Assembly: GCA_964346495.1 (NCBI GenBank)
Contig: CAYFUW010000020.1
Coordinates: forward strand, 1-27,470
Length of the DNA stretch: 27,470 nt
Direction of reading: 5' to 3'
Source: JBGZFC01 sp964346495
Lineage (GTDB): Bacteria; Bacteroidota; Bacteroidia; Bacteroidales; Dysgonomonadaceae
Shown one piece after another: positions 1 through 8,007 of this stretch. Within the stretch, counting starts at the first letter, position 1, and each line of letters begins with the position of its first letter. The position numbers were made by a program, and so were the translations under genes. The notes beneath the pieces are model-generated. The model worked only from the letters and a program-made list of their open reading frames with translations, made no database searches and was not told where the DNA came from.

Positions 1-6
1 TAATTG

Positions 7-41
7 TCTTTATTCTTTGCTCTTTGTTCTTTGTTCTAAAT
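7..41 (-). repeat. Period-7 array, AAAGAGT flavour, after the LRR gene
   Basis: On the plus strand there are four units TCTTT(A/G)N plus TCTAAAT in strict phase 7; on the minus strand this reads as AAAGA heptads about 20 bases past the LRR gene's stop. Its ends (TTTAGA and TAAAGACAAT on the minus strand) match the array after the fusion-protein gene at 15181-15215. Confidence 0.7.
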
Positions 42-63
42 AAACCTAAGTCTATCTGTTAAC

Positions 64-1077
64 TTATTTGCTAACAACCATTTTTACTGTACGACCACTA
101 CCGTTACTAATCAGATAATAACCGAGACGCAATCCGCAAGAGATAGACATTGTTGTGTGGGTAGCAACCGTTTCAAAAACTAAACGTCCATCAAATCCAT
201 ATATTTTAATCATTTTTCCTGTCTCTAAATTATCCAAATAGAGTATTCCATCGGTATAGTTTGCGGTCATTCCGTGAAAATTTGATTCTATTGATTCAAT
301 AGATGTTTCTGTTCCTTCAAATTCTACCCAAGCATAACCGTTCCAAGCTTCCACTTCCCACTCTTTTGCCTTAGCACGTGCCACTTGTTCCGGTGTCATA
401 ACATTACCTTCGCTCGGATAAAGTACCGCAGCGTATAGAAAACCCGGATATTGCAGAGTCATTTGTGGTAGATTATCTACAAATACTTCCATTTCAGGCT
501 CTTTGATTTGGTTTTTAGCTATGGAAACAAAATAGAGATTTGGTTTATTGCTTATATCCAAGTCAGAAATACTGTTGTCTTGACATGAAATTAGTTTCAG
601 TTTATTTAGTCCGGTTACATTTAGTTCTGTGAGCATATTGGAATTACATTCGAAGTAATCCAACTCAAGATTTTGACTAATATCTATAGATGTCAGCTCG
701 TTTTTGCTTACACCTAAAGCTTTGATATTTGGAAAATGTGTGAAATCTACTTCAGTAAGTCGTGATTCGCGACAAAGGAACTCTTCAACATTTCCATATA
801 CGCGGAAAGTCTGACTTCCAATTGTGTATATTGTATAATACACAGCATCGGTGACAGCTTGTTCGCCCTCATCAAATTGTTGGTTGTTGTTGAGATCGAC
901 CCACACATCAGAACCTTTGAAGTACATTTTTACTTGTTGACCCACTTCCAAAGCTGTTGTCAATTCAAAATATTCGTTTAGGTCGTATTCGCCAGCTTTA
1001 TTAGAGATTTCTTTTTGGGCAAAAGCCGAGCTACAGCAAATTATTGATACTAATAGTACAGATAATGATTTTTTTAA
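64..1077 (-). CDS. Secreted leucine-rich-repeat protein with T9SS sorting domain; start codon apparently lost
   Basis: The protein has a leucine-rich-repeat block (for example LTSIDISQNLELDYFECNSN, LTELNV, ISDLDIS) and ends in a type A T9SS C-terminal domain (GRLVFETV, LRLGYYLISN, final KMVVSK). It should therefore be exported and attached to or released from the cell surface; its ligand is unknown. Upstream of the first usable start (TTG at 963) the frame stays open for 38 codons and reads as a good signal peptide: KKSLSVLLVSIICC followed by SSAFA-Q. No ATG, GTG or TTG lies in that stretch. The signal peptide is preceded by ATT and a run of seven A; removing one A would put the ATT in frame as a start. 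The 5' end I give is the start of this open signal-peptide frame. Either the gene has a lost or unusual start, or the A-run is misread. The LRR and sorting-domain calls are firm; the start is not. Confidence 0.75.
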   Translation of the reverse strand, partial: LKKSLSVLLVSIICCSSAFAQKEISNKAGEYDLNEYFELTTALEVGQQVKMYFKGSDVWVDLNNNQQFDEGEQAVTDAVYYTIYTIGSQTFRVYGNVEEFLCRESRLTEVDFTHFPNIKALGVSKNELTSIDISQNLELDYFECNSNMLTELNVTGLNKLKLISCQDNSISDLDISNKPNLYFVSIAKNQIKEPEMEVFVDNLPQMTLQYPGFLYAAVLYPSEGNVMTPEQVARAKAKEWEVEAWNGYAWVEFEGTETSIESIESNFHGMTANYTDGILYLDNLETGKMIKIYGFDGRLVFETVATHTTMSISCGLRLGYYLISNGSGRTVKMVVSK

Positions 1078-1122
1078 TGTTTGATGTTTTTAATTTTTTA
1101 TGTGGTTTTATAAATTGTGGTG

Positions 1123-1130
1123 CAAACATA
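1123..1130 (-). promoter_or_regulatory. Bacteroides-type -7 box for the LRR gene
   Basis: On the minus strand this reads TATGTTTG, matching TAnnTTTG. It lies about 45 bases upstream of the beginning of the signal-peptide frame. No good -33 TTTG is seen at the expected distance, so support is moderate. It argues that translation is meant to start near 1078 rather than at the TTG at 963. Confidence 0.4.
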
Positions 1131-1192
1131 CAAAAGTTAAAAAGAATAGCACCCACATTAACAAGCATTAACCAGGTATGCTGTGAAATATA

Positions 1193-2233
1193 CTACCAAT
1201 CTTGAAAACTGAGTGATTTGTTTAGTGTTACTCCAATTCCCGGTAAATCTGATGCGACTATTTTTCCTTTTTCGAGTTTTGCTCCATCGAAACAGTCGTT
1301 GCTGATAAGCAATGCTCCATCTAGATCGGCAAAATCCATTCCGGTGTAGAGTTGCGATGTAGCCGAAATGGCGCACGAAGTTTCTGTCATGCAACCCATC
1401 ATGGTTTTCATATTCTCTTTTTTTGCGAATTGATACATCTGCCACGCTTCTCTCATCCCGGTGCATTTCATCAGTTTTATATTGATACCTGAGAAAACAC
1501 CTTTCAGTTTTTGAATATCAGTCAATCTTTGTACAGATTCATCGGCGAAAATCGGTATTGGACTTTGTTGTGTGAGCCACGCGGTGTTGTCTAAATCGTG
1601 TTTCGGCATTGGTTGTTCAACCATCACAACACCCTGTTCGTGTAGCCATAAAATCATATCCAAAGCCATTTCTCTGTCTTGCCAACCTTGATTTGCATCA
1701 ATAGCCAACGGTATTTGAGTAACGGAACGTATAGCTTTTATCATCTTTTTATCGTCAGAACCGCCTAACTTAACTTTAAGGATTTTGAATTTCCCAATTG
1801 CTTCGCGCGTTTTTTCTTTTACAATTTCATCCGTATCCATACCGATTGTAAAAGTTGTGTTTGGTGCGTCGTTTCTGTTTAATCCGAGAATTTTGTGCCA
1901 CGGTTTCCCGATTATTTTGCCTGCCAAATCGTGCAAAGCAATATCTACCGATGCTTTAGCGGCAGTGTTATTCGGTGCGATATTATCAATGTATTCCAAT
2001 ATTTCGTCAATGTTTGTCGGGTCTCGAAATAGCGATAAATCTATTTTCTTTAAAAATTTGATAACTGATGCTTGTGTTTCGCCTAAATATTGCGGCAATG
2101 AAGCTTCGCCGTATCCAACCAATCCATCATGCTCTATTTTTGTGAGTACAACAGGTGTGGTTTTTCGGGAAAATCCCGAAATAGTAAATGTGTGGCGCAA
2201 TTCTAATTCGTATGGTGTCCAAAAAAGTTTCAT
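1193..2233 (-). CDS. Dipeptide epimerase (L-Ala-D/L-Glu epimerase), enolase superfamily
   Basis: This 346-residue enolase-superfamily protein has an N-terminal capping domain (about 1-120) and a C-terminal barrel. Visible catalytic elements are the KxK pair in ILKVKLGG (K153, K155), the metal ligands D179 (IDAN), E206 (VEQP) and D231 (ADES), and the opposite-face lysine K253 in NIKLMK. A DxD motif at 303-305 fits binding of the dipeptide amino terminus, as in known Ala-Glu epimerases. The family interconverts L-Ala-D-Glu and L-Ala-L-Glu in the cytoplasm so that murein-derived dipeptides can be degraded. The neighbouring NlpC/P60 hydrolase gene ends 11 bases upstream, so the two are probably co-transcribed. 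The ATG at 2233 gives a full-length family member. Dipeptide specificity is inferred from motifs and context. Confidence 0.9.
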   Translation of the reverse strand: MKLFWTPYELELRHTFTISGFSRKTTPVVLTKIEHDGLVGYGEASLPQYLGETQASVIKFLKKIDLSLFRDPTNIDEILEYIDNIAPNNTAAKASVDIALHDLAGKIIGKPWHKILGLNRNDAPNTTFTIGMDTDEIVKEKTREAIGKFKILKVKLGGSDDKKMIKAIRSVTQIPLAIDANQGWQDREMALDMILWLHEQGVVMVEQPMPKHDLDNTAWLTQQSPIPIFADESVQRLTDIQKLKGVFSGINIKLMKCTGMREAWQMYQFAKKENMKTMMGCMTETSCAISATSQLYTGMDFADLDGALLISNDCFDGAKLEKGKIVASDLPGIGVTLNKSLSFQDW

Positions 2234-2244
2234 GTTGATGTGGT

Positions 2245-3351
2245 TTATTGATAAAGTTCATTATCGTAAATCGGCTCAATTCCGTTTGTGCCGACTTCGC
2301 CGATAATTCTCTTTGTTCGCAAATAACGATTGGTATTAAACTCATCATAAAGTGAATCGGTAGGGTCGAAACTGTTGATTCTGACGTAATCGGATGCGTG
2401 AATAAAACGCATGTTGCCGAAATAGATTCCCACGTGCGTAACCTTTTCTTTTGGATTTTTAGACGTTCCTTTCTTGCCGAAAAATACCAAATCTCCTTTT
2501 TGGCATTTGGTGAAATCTCCTTTTTCGTCGATTAATTTACCGCAAAGCACCTGTTGCGAAGCATCGCGCGGAAGTATTATTCCGTGATTGAAATAGACTG
2601 TTTTTGTAAATCCGCTGCAATCCAGACCTTTTGGCGATGTTCCGCCCCAAACGTAAGGCACACCCATAAATTTTCGACTTAAATTTTCTATGCTTTCTCC
2701 TGTCAGACAAATCTCTTTTAACCAATCGGAAACTTTTCTTGCATCCGATTTTTTTACAAATGCTTCGCGACCATCGGGATATGAAACATGATAAAAGTTG
2801 CCTTTTTCGCCTTTCAGCACCAACATATTTCCCATTATCAAGTCCGAAACGAAATCAGACTTATCATTTGCTTCTGTGATTGAGTGTGTACTTACATTAG
2901 TAATAATGATTTTAGGCTGTTTGTTGTAATCTTTTAAAGTTTCAGGCGAAACGAGTTCAACAGAGCCGTTAATCCACCCGATATATCTGTCCGGCGTCTG
3001 AATATGTAGCCATTCATCTCTTTTTTCAAGTACTTTCAGAGGCATTCCCAACATTACCTGAGTTATTGTTTCGGATGAACGACGCGGTTTTGAGTGAACA
3101 GTTCCCATCGAATTGTAAACTATTCCCATATTTTTTTCGCCCAACTTTGCATCGGGCAACAAACGAATAGAATCTTTTATATCTATATTATTTTTTTTTG
3201 CTTGCGAAAGTATCTCTTTGTATGCATCAACATTGGTTGTTGAGCCGCTTAATACAATTTTGTTTTGCTTATTTAAAACCCTGATATTAAAAACTTCAAC
3301 CCTTGTGTCAGGGATGAACTGTTTTTGTATGGATTGAATAATTTTTTTCAT
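2245..3351 (-). CDS. SH3-domain NlpC/P60 murein peptidase
   Basis: The 368-residue protein has an N-terminal region of unknown fold (about 1-75), two bacterial SH3-like domains (about 77-135 and 148-207) and an NlpC/P60 papain-like domain (about 218-345). The catalytic triad is visible: C245 in LDCSGF, H306 in THVGIY and H318 in FIHAS. The family cleaves the bond between gamma-D-Glu and the diamino acid in stem peptides, releasing L-Ala-D-Glu, which is the substrate of the epimerase encoded just downstream. I see no clear signal peptide or lipobox (MKKIIQSIQKQFIPDTR is not hydrophobic enough). The enzyme may therefore act on imported peptides in the cytoplasm; this is an inference. Confidence 0.9.
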   Translation of the reverse strand: MKKIIQSIQKQFIPDTRVEVFNIRVLNKQNKIVLSGSTTNVDAYKEILSQAKKNNIDIKDSIRLLPDAKLGEKNMGIVYNSMGTVHSKPRRSSETITQVMLGMPLKVLEKRDEWLHIQTPDRYIGWINGSVELVSPETLKDYNKQPKIIITNVSTHSITEANDKSDFVSDLIMGNMLVLKGEKGNFYHVSYPDGREAFVKKSDARKVSDWLKEICLTGESIENLSRKFMGVPYVWGGTSPKGLDCSGFTKTVYFNHGIILPRDASQQVLCGKLIDEKGDFTKCQKGDLVFFGKKGTSKNPKEKVTHVGIYFGNMRFIHASDYVRINSFDPTDSLYDEFNTNRYLRTKRIIGEVGTNGIEPIYDNELYQ

Positions 3352-3406
3352 TTTGTTTTATCCTAATTTCGAAGTCGGTTGTTTAACATTGCTATGGCTA
3401 ATACCA

Positions 3407-3422
3407 CGCGAAATGATTCGCG
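3407..3422. repeat. Perfect short inverted repeat
   Basis: CGCGAA and TTCGCG are separated by ATGA. The stem is GC-rich in AT-rich surroundings and lies about 50 bases from the REP-like element, so the two may belong to one compound repeat. Confidence 0.5.
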
Positions 3423-3473
3423 CGGAAGCAACATCAGATATTTTTTGGTTGATATTCGTGTTACGGGAACTTC

Positions 3474-3542
3474 TGTCATTTCAAACGAAGTGAGAAATCT
3501 ATTAGATTCTTTACTCTGTTAAAAGCTCCGTTCTGAATGACA
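3474..3542. repeat. REP-like element with TGTCATT / AATGACA ends
   Basis: The ends are inverted: TGTCATTTCAAACG on the left and CGTTCTGAATGACA on the right, matching at most positions. The centre carries a small palindrome, AATCT-ATT-AGATT. Sequences of this GTCATT...AACGAAGTGA type are commonly repeated in many bacterial genomes. There is no open reading frame. I infer a non-autonomous REP or MITE-like copy. Confidence 0.6.
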
Positions 3543-3710
3543 AACAAGAATCAAACACAAAAATAAATCCTAAATCGAAAATAGCAAATAAATGTCTTAC
3601 GTCTTGTTTCTTGTGTCTTTTTAAACAGACGAAATTACGCTTTTTATTTCAATAGTGAAATGAAAAGCGAAAAAAACTTAAACAGCTTCTAAAAACTACC
3701 ACAAATTCAT

Positions 3711-3718
3711 TATCTTTG
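3711..3718 (+). promoter_or_regulatory. Bacteroides-type -7 box for the pcm-like gene
   Basis: TATCTTTG matches TAnnTTTG and lies 38 bases upstream of the ATG at 3757. The short leader favours the first ATG as the start rather than the internal one at 3862. The -33 element is not clear. Confidence 0.5.
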
Positions 3719-3756
3719 GATTTATCATAAAAGAATCATAAAACAATCATAAAACA

Positions 3757-4506
3757 ATGAGTTATACAATTTTAATCCCAATTTTGACTCTTTGCATTGC
3801 ATTTGGCAGTGTATGCGAGTCAGATAGTAGTAGAAGTCATAACAAAAAAGCAGTTATTAATATGGAAAACATTTCTCAAAACCAAAATATAGAAGCTCAA
3901 AACCTTGCTCAAAGTCTTAAAAGAAAAGGCATTTCTGATGAACGTGTATTAGATGCTATTGCCAATGTACCGCGTCACGAATTTATCGATAGCACAATAA
4001 GGCATTACGCTTATGATGATCGTCCGTTGCCGATAGGTAAAGACCAGACTATTTCGCAACCTTTCACGGTGGCGTACCAGAGCGAGTTGTTGCAGTTGCA
4101 ACCGGGTGAGAAAGTGTTGGAGATAGGAACTGGAAGTGGCTATCAAGCGGCTGTACTTTGCGAAATGGGTGCCGAAGTGTATAGTATTGAGCGCTACAAA
4201 GAACTTTATCTTACGGCTAAAGAGACTCTTAACAGGTTGGGATATAACCCAAATCTGTTTTATGGCGATGGATATGAAGGAGTTCCCGAATATGCGCCGT
4301 TCGATAAAATATTAATTACGGCTGCACCCGAAAAAATACCCGAAAAACTAAAACTGCAACTCAAAATAGGCGGACTTATGGTTTTGCCGCTTGGTGGAAG
4401 TAGTGGACAAAAAATGATTGTAATAAAGCAAGAAAGTGAAACCGAGTTTACCGAAACCGAACACGGCAGTTTTATATTTGTTCCGATGCGAGAAGGAGTT
4501 CAATAA
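3757..4506 (+). CDS. pcm: Protein-L-isoaspartate O-methyltransferase with N-terminal extension
   Basis: The protein has 249 residues and belongs to the PIMT family, which transfers a methyl group from S-adenosylmethionine to isoaspartyl residues in damaged proteins. SAM motif I is VLEIGTGSGYQ (about 120-130), preceded by the family signature TISQPF (98-103); PRHEFI and the C-terminal GGLMVLPLGG also fit. A typical member is about 210-225 residues long. The extra 35 or so residues before MENIS include a hydrophobic stretch (ILIPILTLCIAFGSV) followed by CESDSS, resembling a signal peptide or weak lipobox. A start at 3862 would give a normal cytoplasmic enzyme of 214 residues, but the promoter box fits the first ATG. 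The enzyme call is firm; its location is open. Confidence 0.9.
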   Translation: MSYTILIPILTLCIAFGSVCESDSSRSHNKKAVINMENISQNQNIEAQNLAQSLKRKGISDERVLDAIANVPRHEFIDSTIRHYAYDDRPLPIGKDQTISQPFTVAYQSELLQLQPGEKVLEIGTGSGYQAAVLCEMGAEVYSIERYKELYLTAKETLNRLGYNPNLFYGDGYEGVPEYAPFDKILITAAPEKIPEKLKLQLKIGGLMVLPLGGSSGQKMIVIKQESETEFTETEHGSFIFVPMREGVQ

Positions 4507-4547
4507 AAACTCAATGCTTTTTTAGCTCTTTATTGGTTCAAAAAGGT

Positions 4548-4555
4548 TATTTTTG
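4548..4555 (+). promoter_or_regulatory. Bacteroides-type -7 box for the TonB receptor gene
   Basis: TATTTTTG matches TAnnTTTG and sits 28 bases upstream of the ATG at 4584. No strong -33 TTTG is seen. Confidence 0.4.
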
Positions 4556-4583
4556 TGGTTTCATTTTTTAAATTAATAATCAA

Positions 4584-6665
4584 ATGAACGAGAAAAAACC
4601 TTTTATGAACTCCAAAACGTTTCGATTTAAGCGGTTTAGTCGAAAATCGTATAGCGTTTTCAACAGCATTCACAAAGCTGTAACAATAGGTGTACTTTCG
4701 GGTTGCGCCTTGGTAAGTGCTCATGCAGCATCAGTAAACCCGATTGAAAAAGTTGCGATTGAAACAAAAACGGACTCAATTCCCGAAAAAGAGTTGGACG
4801 AAATTGTAGTAACCGGTTCAAAAGCTGCGTTGCCGCTGAAGCTTTCGTCCAAAATGGTAAATGTTATCTATGTAGAACAGATTGAGCAGTCACCTGTCAA
4901 GAGTATTCAGGAACTACTCAGTTACTATCCCGGAGTTGACGTACTCCAACGCGGACCGCACGGTGTGCAAGCAGATATAACCATTCGTGGCGGCTCATTC
5001 GACCAAAATGCAATTCTTATTAATGGTGTTAACCTTTCCAATCCACAAACAGGACATTACAGTCTCGACATTCCAATCAATCTTTCCGACATCGAACGCA
5101 TCGAAATAGTTCAAGGACCATCGTCTCTTATTTTTGGAGCAGGTGCCTTTTCGGGCGGTGTCAATATCATCACAAAAAAAGATAAAAAGACCAACGCTTT
5201 TGCCAAATTAGAAGGCGGAATGCACGCTCTTTTCAGTGGCGAAGTGCGTGGTGCTTATAAAGCAAAACATTCGGTTCACACTCTCTCTGCCGGATATAAG
5301 CAGTCCGACGGATATATCGCCAACAGCGATTACAAGATTGCCAATCTGTTTTGGGAGAGTCGTTTCAATATCGAAAAATCTCATATCGATATTCAGGCAG
5401 GATTAAACGATAAAAAATTTGGTGCCAACACATTTTATGCCGCTGCATTTCCTAATCAGTACGATGATACTCAGGGAGTTTTCTTTTCGATAAAAGGAGA
5501 AACAAGCGGAAGGTTGAAATTTATTCCGCAAATCTATTGGAGCAGACATTACGATGAATTCCATCTGTTCAGACCGGGAACACCTAATATCCCTGCATGG
5601 TACAAGGCTCCAAACTACCACCAAACCGATGTGTATGGTATCAATCTGAATATGCAATATGCTTCAAAACTCGGTATTACCGGTATCGGTGGTGAGTTTC
5701 GAAACGAAGGTGTTTTAAGCAGCAATTTGGGAAAACCGATGCGACAACCAAAAGGGAACTACACTTTTTGGGACAATCGTTCCAATATCAGTTTTTTTGC
5801 AGAGCACAATTTTATATTCGATAAAGTGACACTTTCACTCGGAGCACTTTACAACTACAATACAGCTCTCACCGATACATTGAAAGCCGGCGGTTTTTAT
5901 CCTGCCGTGAATGTTTCGTATCGTGCAACCGATGCCGTTACGCTCTACACTTCGTGGAGTAAAGCAACGAGAATGCCAACCTTTACCGATTTGTATTATA
6001 AAGCCGGAAAACATCGCGGATTTGCCGGACTTACACCCGAATATACTCAATCGGTGGAAGTGGGAATGCGTTACAGCAGGCCAATTATTGCTGCCAATCT
6101 AAATGCTTTTTATACCAAAGGCGACAATCTTATCGATTGGATTTTTAGTACTGATGACTCTCTTTATCACGCTCAAAATCGTGCGACTCTGAATACTTAC
6201 GGTGCAAGTGTTGATGCGAGCATCAATATGTCTCGTTGGTTGGGAGAGCGACAACCCGTTGACCGATTGAGTATCGGTTATCAGTATATCACGCAAAAAA
6301 GCGATAACGAGAGTCAGGACAATCCTATATCGGCTTACGTTTCCAACTATTTGAAACATAAATTTACTGTTGGTGTTGAGCATCTAATCATCAAAAATCT
6401 TACTTTCTCGTGGAATATGCGTTATCAGGAGCGAGCAGGAAGTTATCTGAAGTATATTCCCGCTACAGAAACTGAAAGTGCACACGAAGTTTTAACACCT
6501 TTCAAACCGTTTGTGCTATTAGATTTGAAGTCTAATTACACGATTGGAGATCTAAATATTTTTGTCAATTTGAACAATATACTCAACACTACGCATGTCG
6601 ATTTCGGCAATATTCCACAACCCGGTTTTTGGTTGACGGGCGGAGTGAGTTATATTTTCGAGTGA
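4584..6665 (+). CDS. TonB-dependent outer membrane receptor, BtuB-like
   Basis: This 693-residue receptor has an extended basic N-terminus before its signal peptide (RFKRFSRKSY, then IHKAVTIGVLSGCALVSAHA). Such extended signal regions occur in a group of Bacteroidetes TonB receptors. A TonB box (DEIVVTG, about 72-78) is followed by a plug domain (about 80-200, with SIQELLSYYPGVDV, ADITIRGGSFDQ and VQGPSSLIFGAGAFSGGVNI) and a 22-stranded barrel ending in the aromatic-terminated VSYIFE. There is no SusC-type carboxypeptidase-like N-terminal domain and no SusD gene next to it, so a small ligand such as a corrinoid, siderophore or heme is more likely than a glycan. I see no B12 riboswitch upstream. 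The ligand is not determined. Confidence 0.9.
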   Translation: MNEKKPFMNSKTFRFKRFSRKSYSVFNSIHKAVTIGVLSGCALVSAHAASVNPIEKVAIETKTDSIPEKELDEIVVTGSKAALPLKLSSKMVNVIYVEQIEQSPVKSIQELLSYYPGVDVLQRGPHGVQADITIRGGSFDQNAILINGVNLSNPQTGHYSLDIPINLSDIERIEIVQGPSSLIFGAGAFSGGVNIITKKDKKTNAFAKLEGGMHALFSGEVRGAYKAKHSVHTLSAGYKQSDGYIANSDYKIANLFWESRFNIEKSHIDIQAGLNDKKFGANTFYAAAFPNQYDDTQGVFFSIKGETSGRLKFIPQIYWSRHYDEFHLFRPGTPNIPAWYKAPNYHQTDVYGINLNMQYASKLGITGIGGEFRNEGVLSSNLGKPMRQPKGNYTFWDNRSNISFFAEHNFIFDKVTLSLGALYNYNTALTDTLKAGGFYPAVNVSYRATDAVTLYTSWSKATRMPTFTDLYYKAGKHRGFAGLTPEYTQSVEVGMRYSRPIIAANLNAFYTKGDNLIDWIFSTDDSLYHAQNRATLNTYGASVDASINMSRWLGERQPVDRLSIGYQYITQKSDNESQDNPISAYVSNYLKHKFTVGVEHLIIKNLTFSWNMRYQERAGSYLKYIPATETESAHEVLTPFKPFVLLDLKSNYTIGDLNIFVNLNNILNTTHVDFGNIPQPGFWLTGGVSYIFE

Positions 6666-6779
6666 TATTAAAAATGTGTGAGAACTGCAAAATATATGGA
6701 GTAGCGGTTATAATTTTTTTATCACCTAAATAGTCTTTTCTTTGCGACCTAATTTATTAATATAATTAATTTTACACAG

Positions 6780-7343
6780 ATGAACGAGAAAAAATTAGGA
6801 AATCCTGCCGTTGTTGGTTTAGCAGGTTTTGGAATGACCACGCTATTATTACAATTTCATAATATCGGATTGATGGGACTTGGTCCTGTGGTTGCCATGG
6901 GATTTATTTTTGGTGGTTTGGCACAGATGATTGCCGGATTTCAGGAGCAAAAGACGGGAAATAACTTCGGTTATAGTGCCTTTGTATCGTATGGAGCTTT
7001 CTGGATTGGAATGGGATTGATTTGGATGCTAAATCATTACAAAATCTACGAATCGTCGGCACAAGAAGTTGGTTATCACCTGTTGGGTTGGACGCTCTAT
7101 ACTGCCATTATGTTTGTTGCATCATTCAGAGTGCATACCGCTATGAGCATTACGTTCGGCACATTGCTTTTAGGTTTTATCCTTTTGGTTTTGGGACACT
7201 TTGGCAATCCGATAATGAATGTTGTAGCCGGATACGAACTCATTGTGTGTGCTTTAAGCGCATGGTATATGATGGCAGGCATCATTGTTAATGACCTTGC
7301 AGGAAAAACTGTTTTGCCGATGGGTAAGAAGTTGATAAAATAA
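6780..7343 (+). CDS. SatP/YaaH (GPR1/FUN34) acetate-succinate transporter
   Basis: The 187-residue inner-membrane protein has six hydrophobic segments and the family signature NPxxxGL near its N-terminus (NPAVVGLAGFG, residues 8-18). Members carry acetate and succinate with protons, and some act as anion channels. Length and topology are normal for the family. The gene stands alone, starting 114 bases after the receptor gene and ending before a strong hairpin terminator. The upstream TTTCTTTG (6737-6744) is one base off the TAnnTTTG box. Confidence 0.88.
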   Translation: MNEKKLGNPAVVGLAGFGMTTLLLQFHNIGLMGLGPVVAMGFIFGGLAQMIAGFQEQKTGNNFGYSAFVSYGAFWIGMGLIWMLNHYKIYESSAQEVGYHLLGWTLYTAIMFVASFRVHTAMSITFGTLLLGFILLVLGHFGNPIMNVVAGYELIVCALSAWYMMAGIIVNDLAGKTVLPMGKKLIK

Positions 7344-7386
7344 GGCTGATTTTTTTAAAATCTCGCCTGTTTAGGTGATATAATAT

Positions 7387-7430
7387 AATGCGTAATGTGG
7401 CTTTAGACTGCATTACGCATTTTGTTTTTT
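7387..7430 (+). terminator. Intrinsic terminator after the SatP gene
   Basis: A perfect 11-base stem (AATGCGTAATG with CATTACGCATT) encloses a 13-base loop and is followed by a T-rich tract. It should end transcription of the transporter gene. Confidence 0.85.
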
Positions 7431-7554
7431 ATTACAGTATTGACCAATCTAATATTGACTACCGGATTAGTAACTTATTGCTGTCCGATAAACATTTTCA
7501 TTTTACTATAAAATGGCTTATTGTAAACGATTTCAGTAATTATTAGGAATAAAT

Positions 7555-7762
7555 GGCTTGAAAAGCCAAACTTTCATAACCGTATGCAAGCGTAGCGCAG
7601 CTTACGGCATAAATATATACCCATCACTTCAACCCGAAGTGGTTGGACTTATATAAAGTCCTGCCTTTCAGGCAGTATTATTTCTTTGCTTCAACACCGC
7701 AAGCTACTCCCGATTAACATCGGGATTGCATGCGGTTATGAAAATCTCGCCTATTCAGGCGA
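7555..7762. repeat. Run of consecutive hairpins inside a TIR-flanked repeat
   Basis: About seven stems follow each other in roughly 200 bases. They are GGCTT-GAA-AAGCC (7555-7567), CCGTA/TACGG (7580-7607), CAACC/GGTTG (7630-7645), GGACTT/AAGTCC (7645-7661), CTGCCT-TTC-AGGCAG (7661-7675), CCCGAT-TAAC-ATCGGG inside CCGCA/TGCGG (7697-7735), and TCGCCT-ATTC-AGGCGA (7747-7762). The part at 7575-7740 also has inverted ends: CATAACCGTATGCAA on the left matches, in reverse complement, TTGCATGCGGTTATG on the right with one mismatch. A stem much like the last one (TCGCCT-GTTT-AGGTGA) occurs at 7363-7378. It has no coding capacity. I infer a MITE-like repeat or a structured RNA. Confidence 0.7.
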
Positions 7763-7947
7763 TAGGGCGTTTTTATCGAACAGCAATGTTAATAATTACA
7801 CTAAAAATCAATTTTTAGAACAAACACACATGCCTTAAAATTTTACTATATGCTTGTATTGTCCTGTTTATCTGTATTATAAGCGAGAATGATAGATGCC
7901 TTTTAGCAAACATGTATATTAAATAATGTTAAATATCGGTTTTTTTA

Positions 7948-7978
7948 TTTGGAGATATAAAAACAAGTGTTACCTTTG
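7948..7978 (+). promoter_or_regulatory. Full Bacteroides-type promoter of the ABC-GntR operon
   Basis: A -33 box TTTG (7948-7951) and a -7 box TACCTTTG (7971-7978) are separated by 19 bases, exactly the consensus arrangement. It is the best match in the window. The leader to the ATG at 8070 is about 85 bases and contains a repeated site just after the -7 box. Confidence 0.75.
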
Positions 7979-7991
7979 CGGTGTCCTACTA

Positions 7992-8007
7992 CACTAATGC
8001 ACTAATA
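7992..8007 (+). promoter_or_regulatory. Possible GntR (YtrA-type) operator
   Basis: Two adjacent 8-base copies, CACTAATG and CACTAATA, lie 13 bases after the -7 box, where a bound repressor would block initiation. The operon encodes a YtrA-type GntR regulator, a family that commonly represses its own ABC-transporter operon. The link between this site and that regulator is an inference. Confidence 0.4.

Larger units (their letters stand above)
3352..3756. other. Non-coding stretch between divergent genes, with repeat DNA
   Basis: No convincing reading frame is present. The stretch holds a perfect hairpin at 3407-3422 (CGCGAA, loop ATGA, TTCGCG), a REP-like element at 3474-3542, and a -7 box for the methyltransferase gene at 3711-3718. 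Confidence 0.6.

Noticed and set aside
1785..2306. Plus-strand reading frame of 173 codons opposite the epimerase gene
   Set aside because: It is the antisense shadow of a conserved enzyme gene with catalytic motifs and has no recognisable features.
4584..6795. Identical first 15 bases of two genes (ATGAACGAGAAAAAA at 4584 and 6781)
   Set aside because: The match ends at once and upstream bases differ. A short A-rich start shared by two genes is plausible by chance or as a translation-friendly leader.
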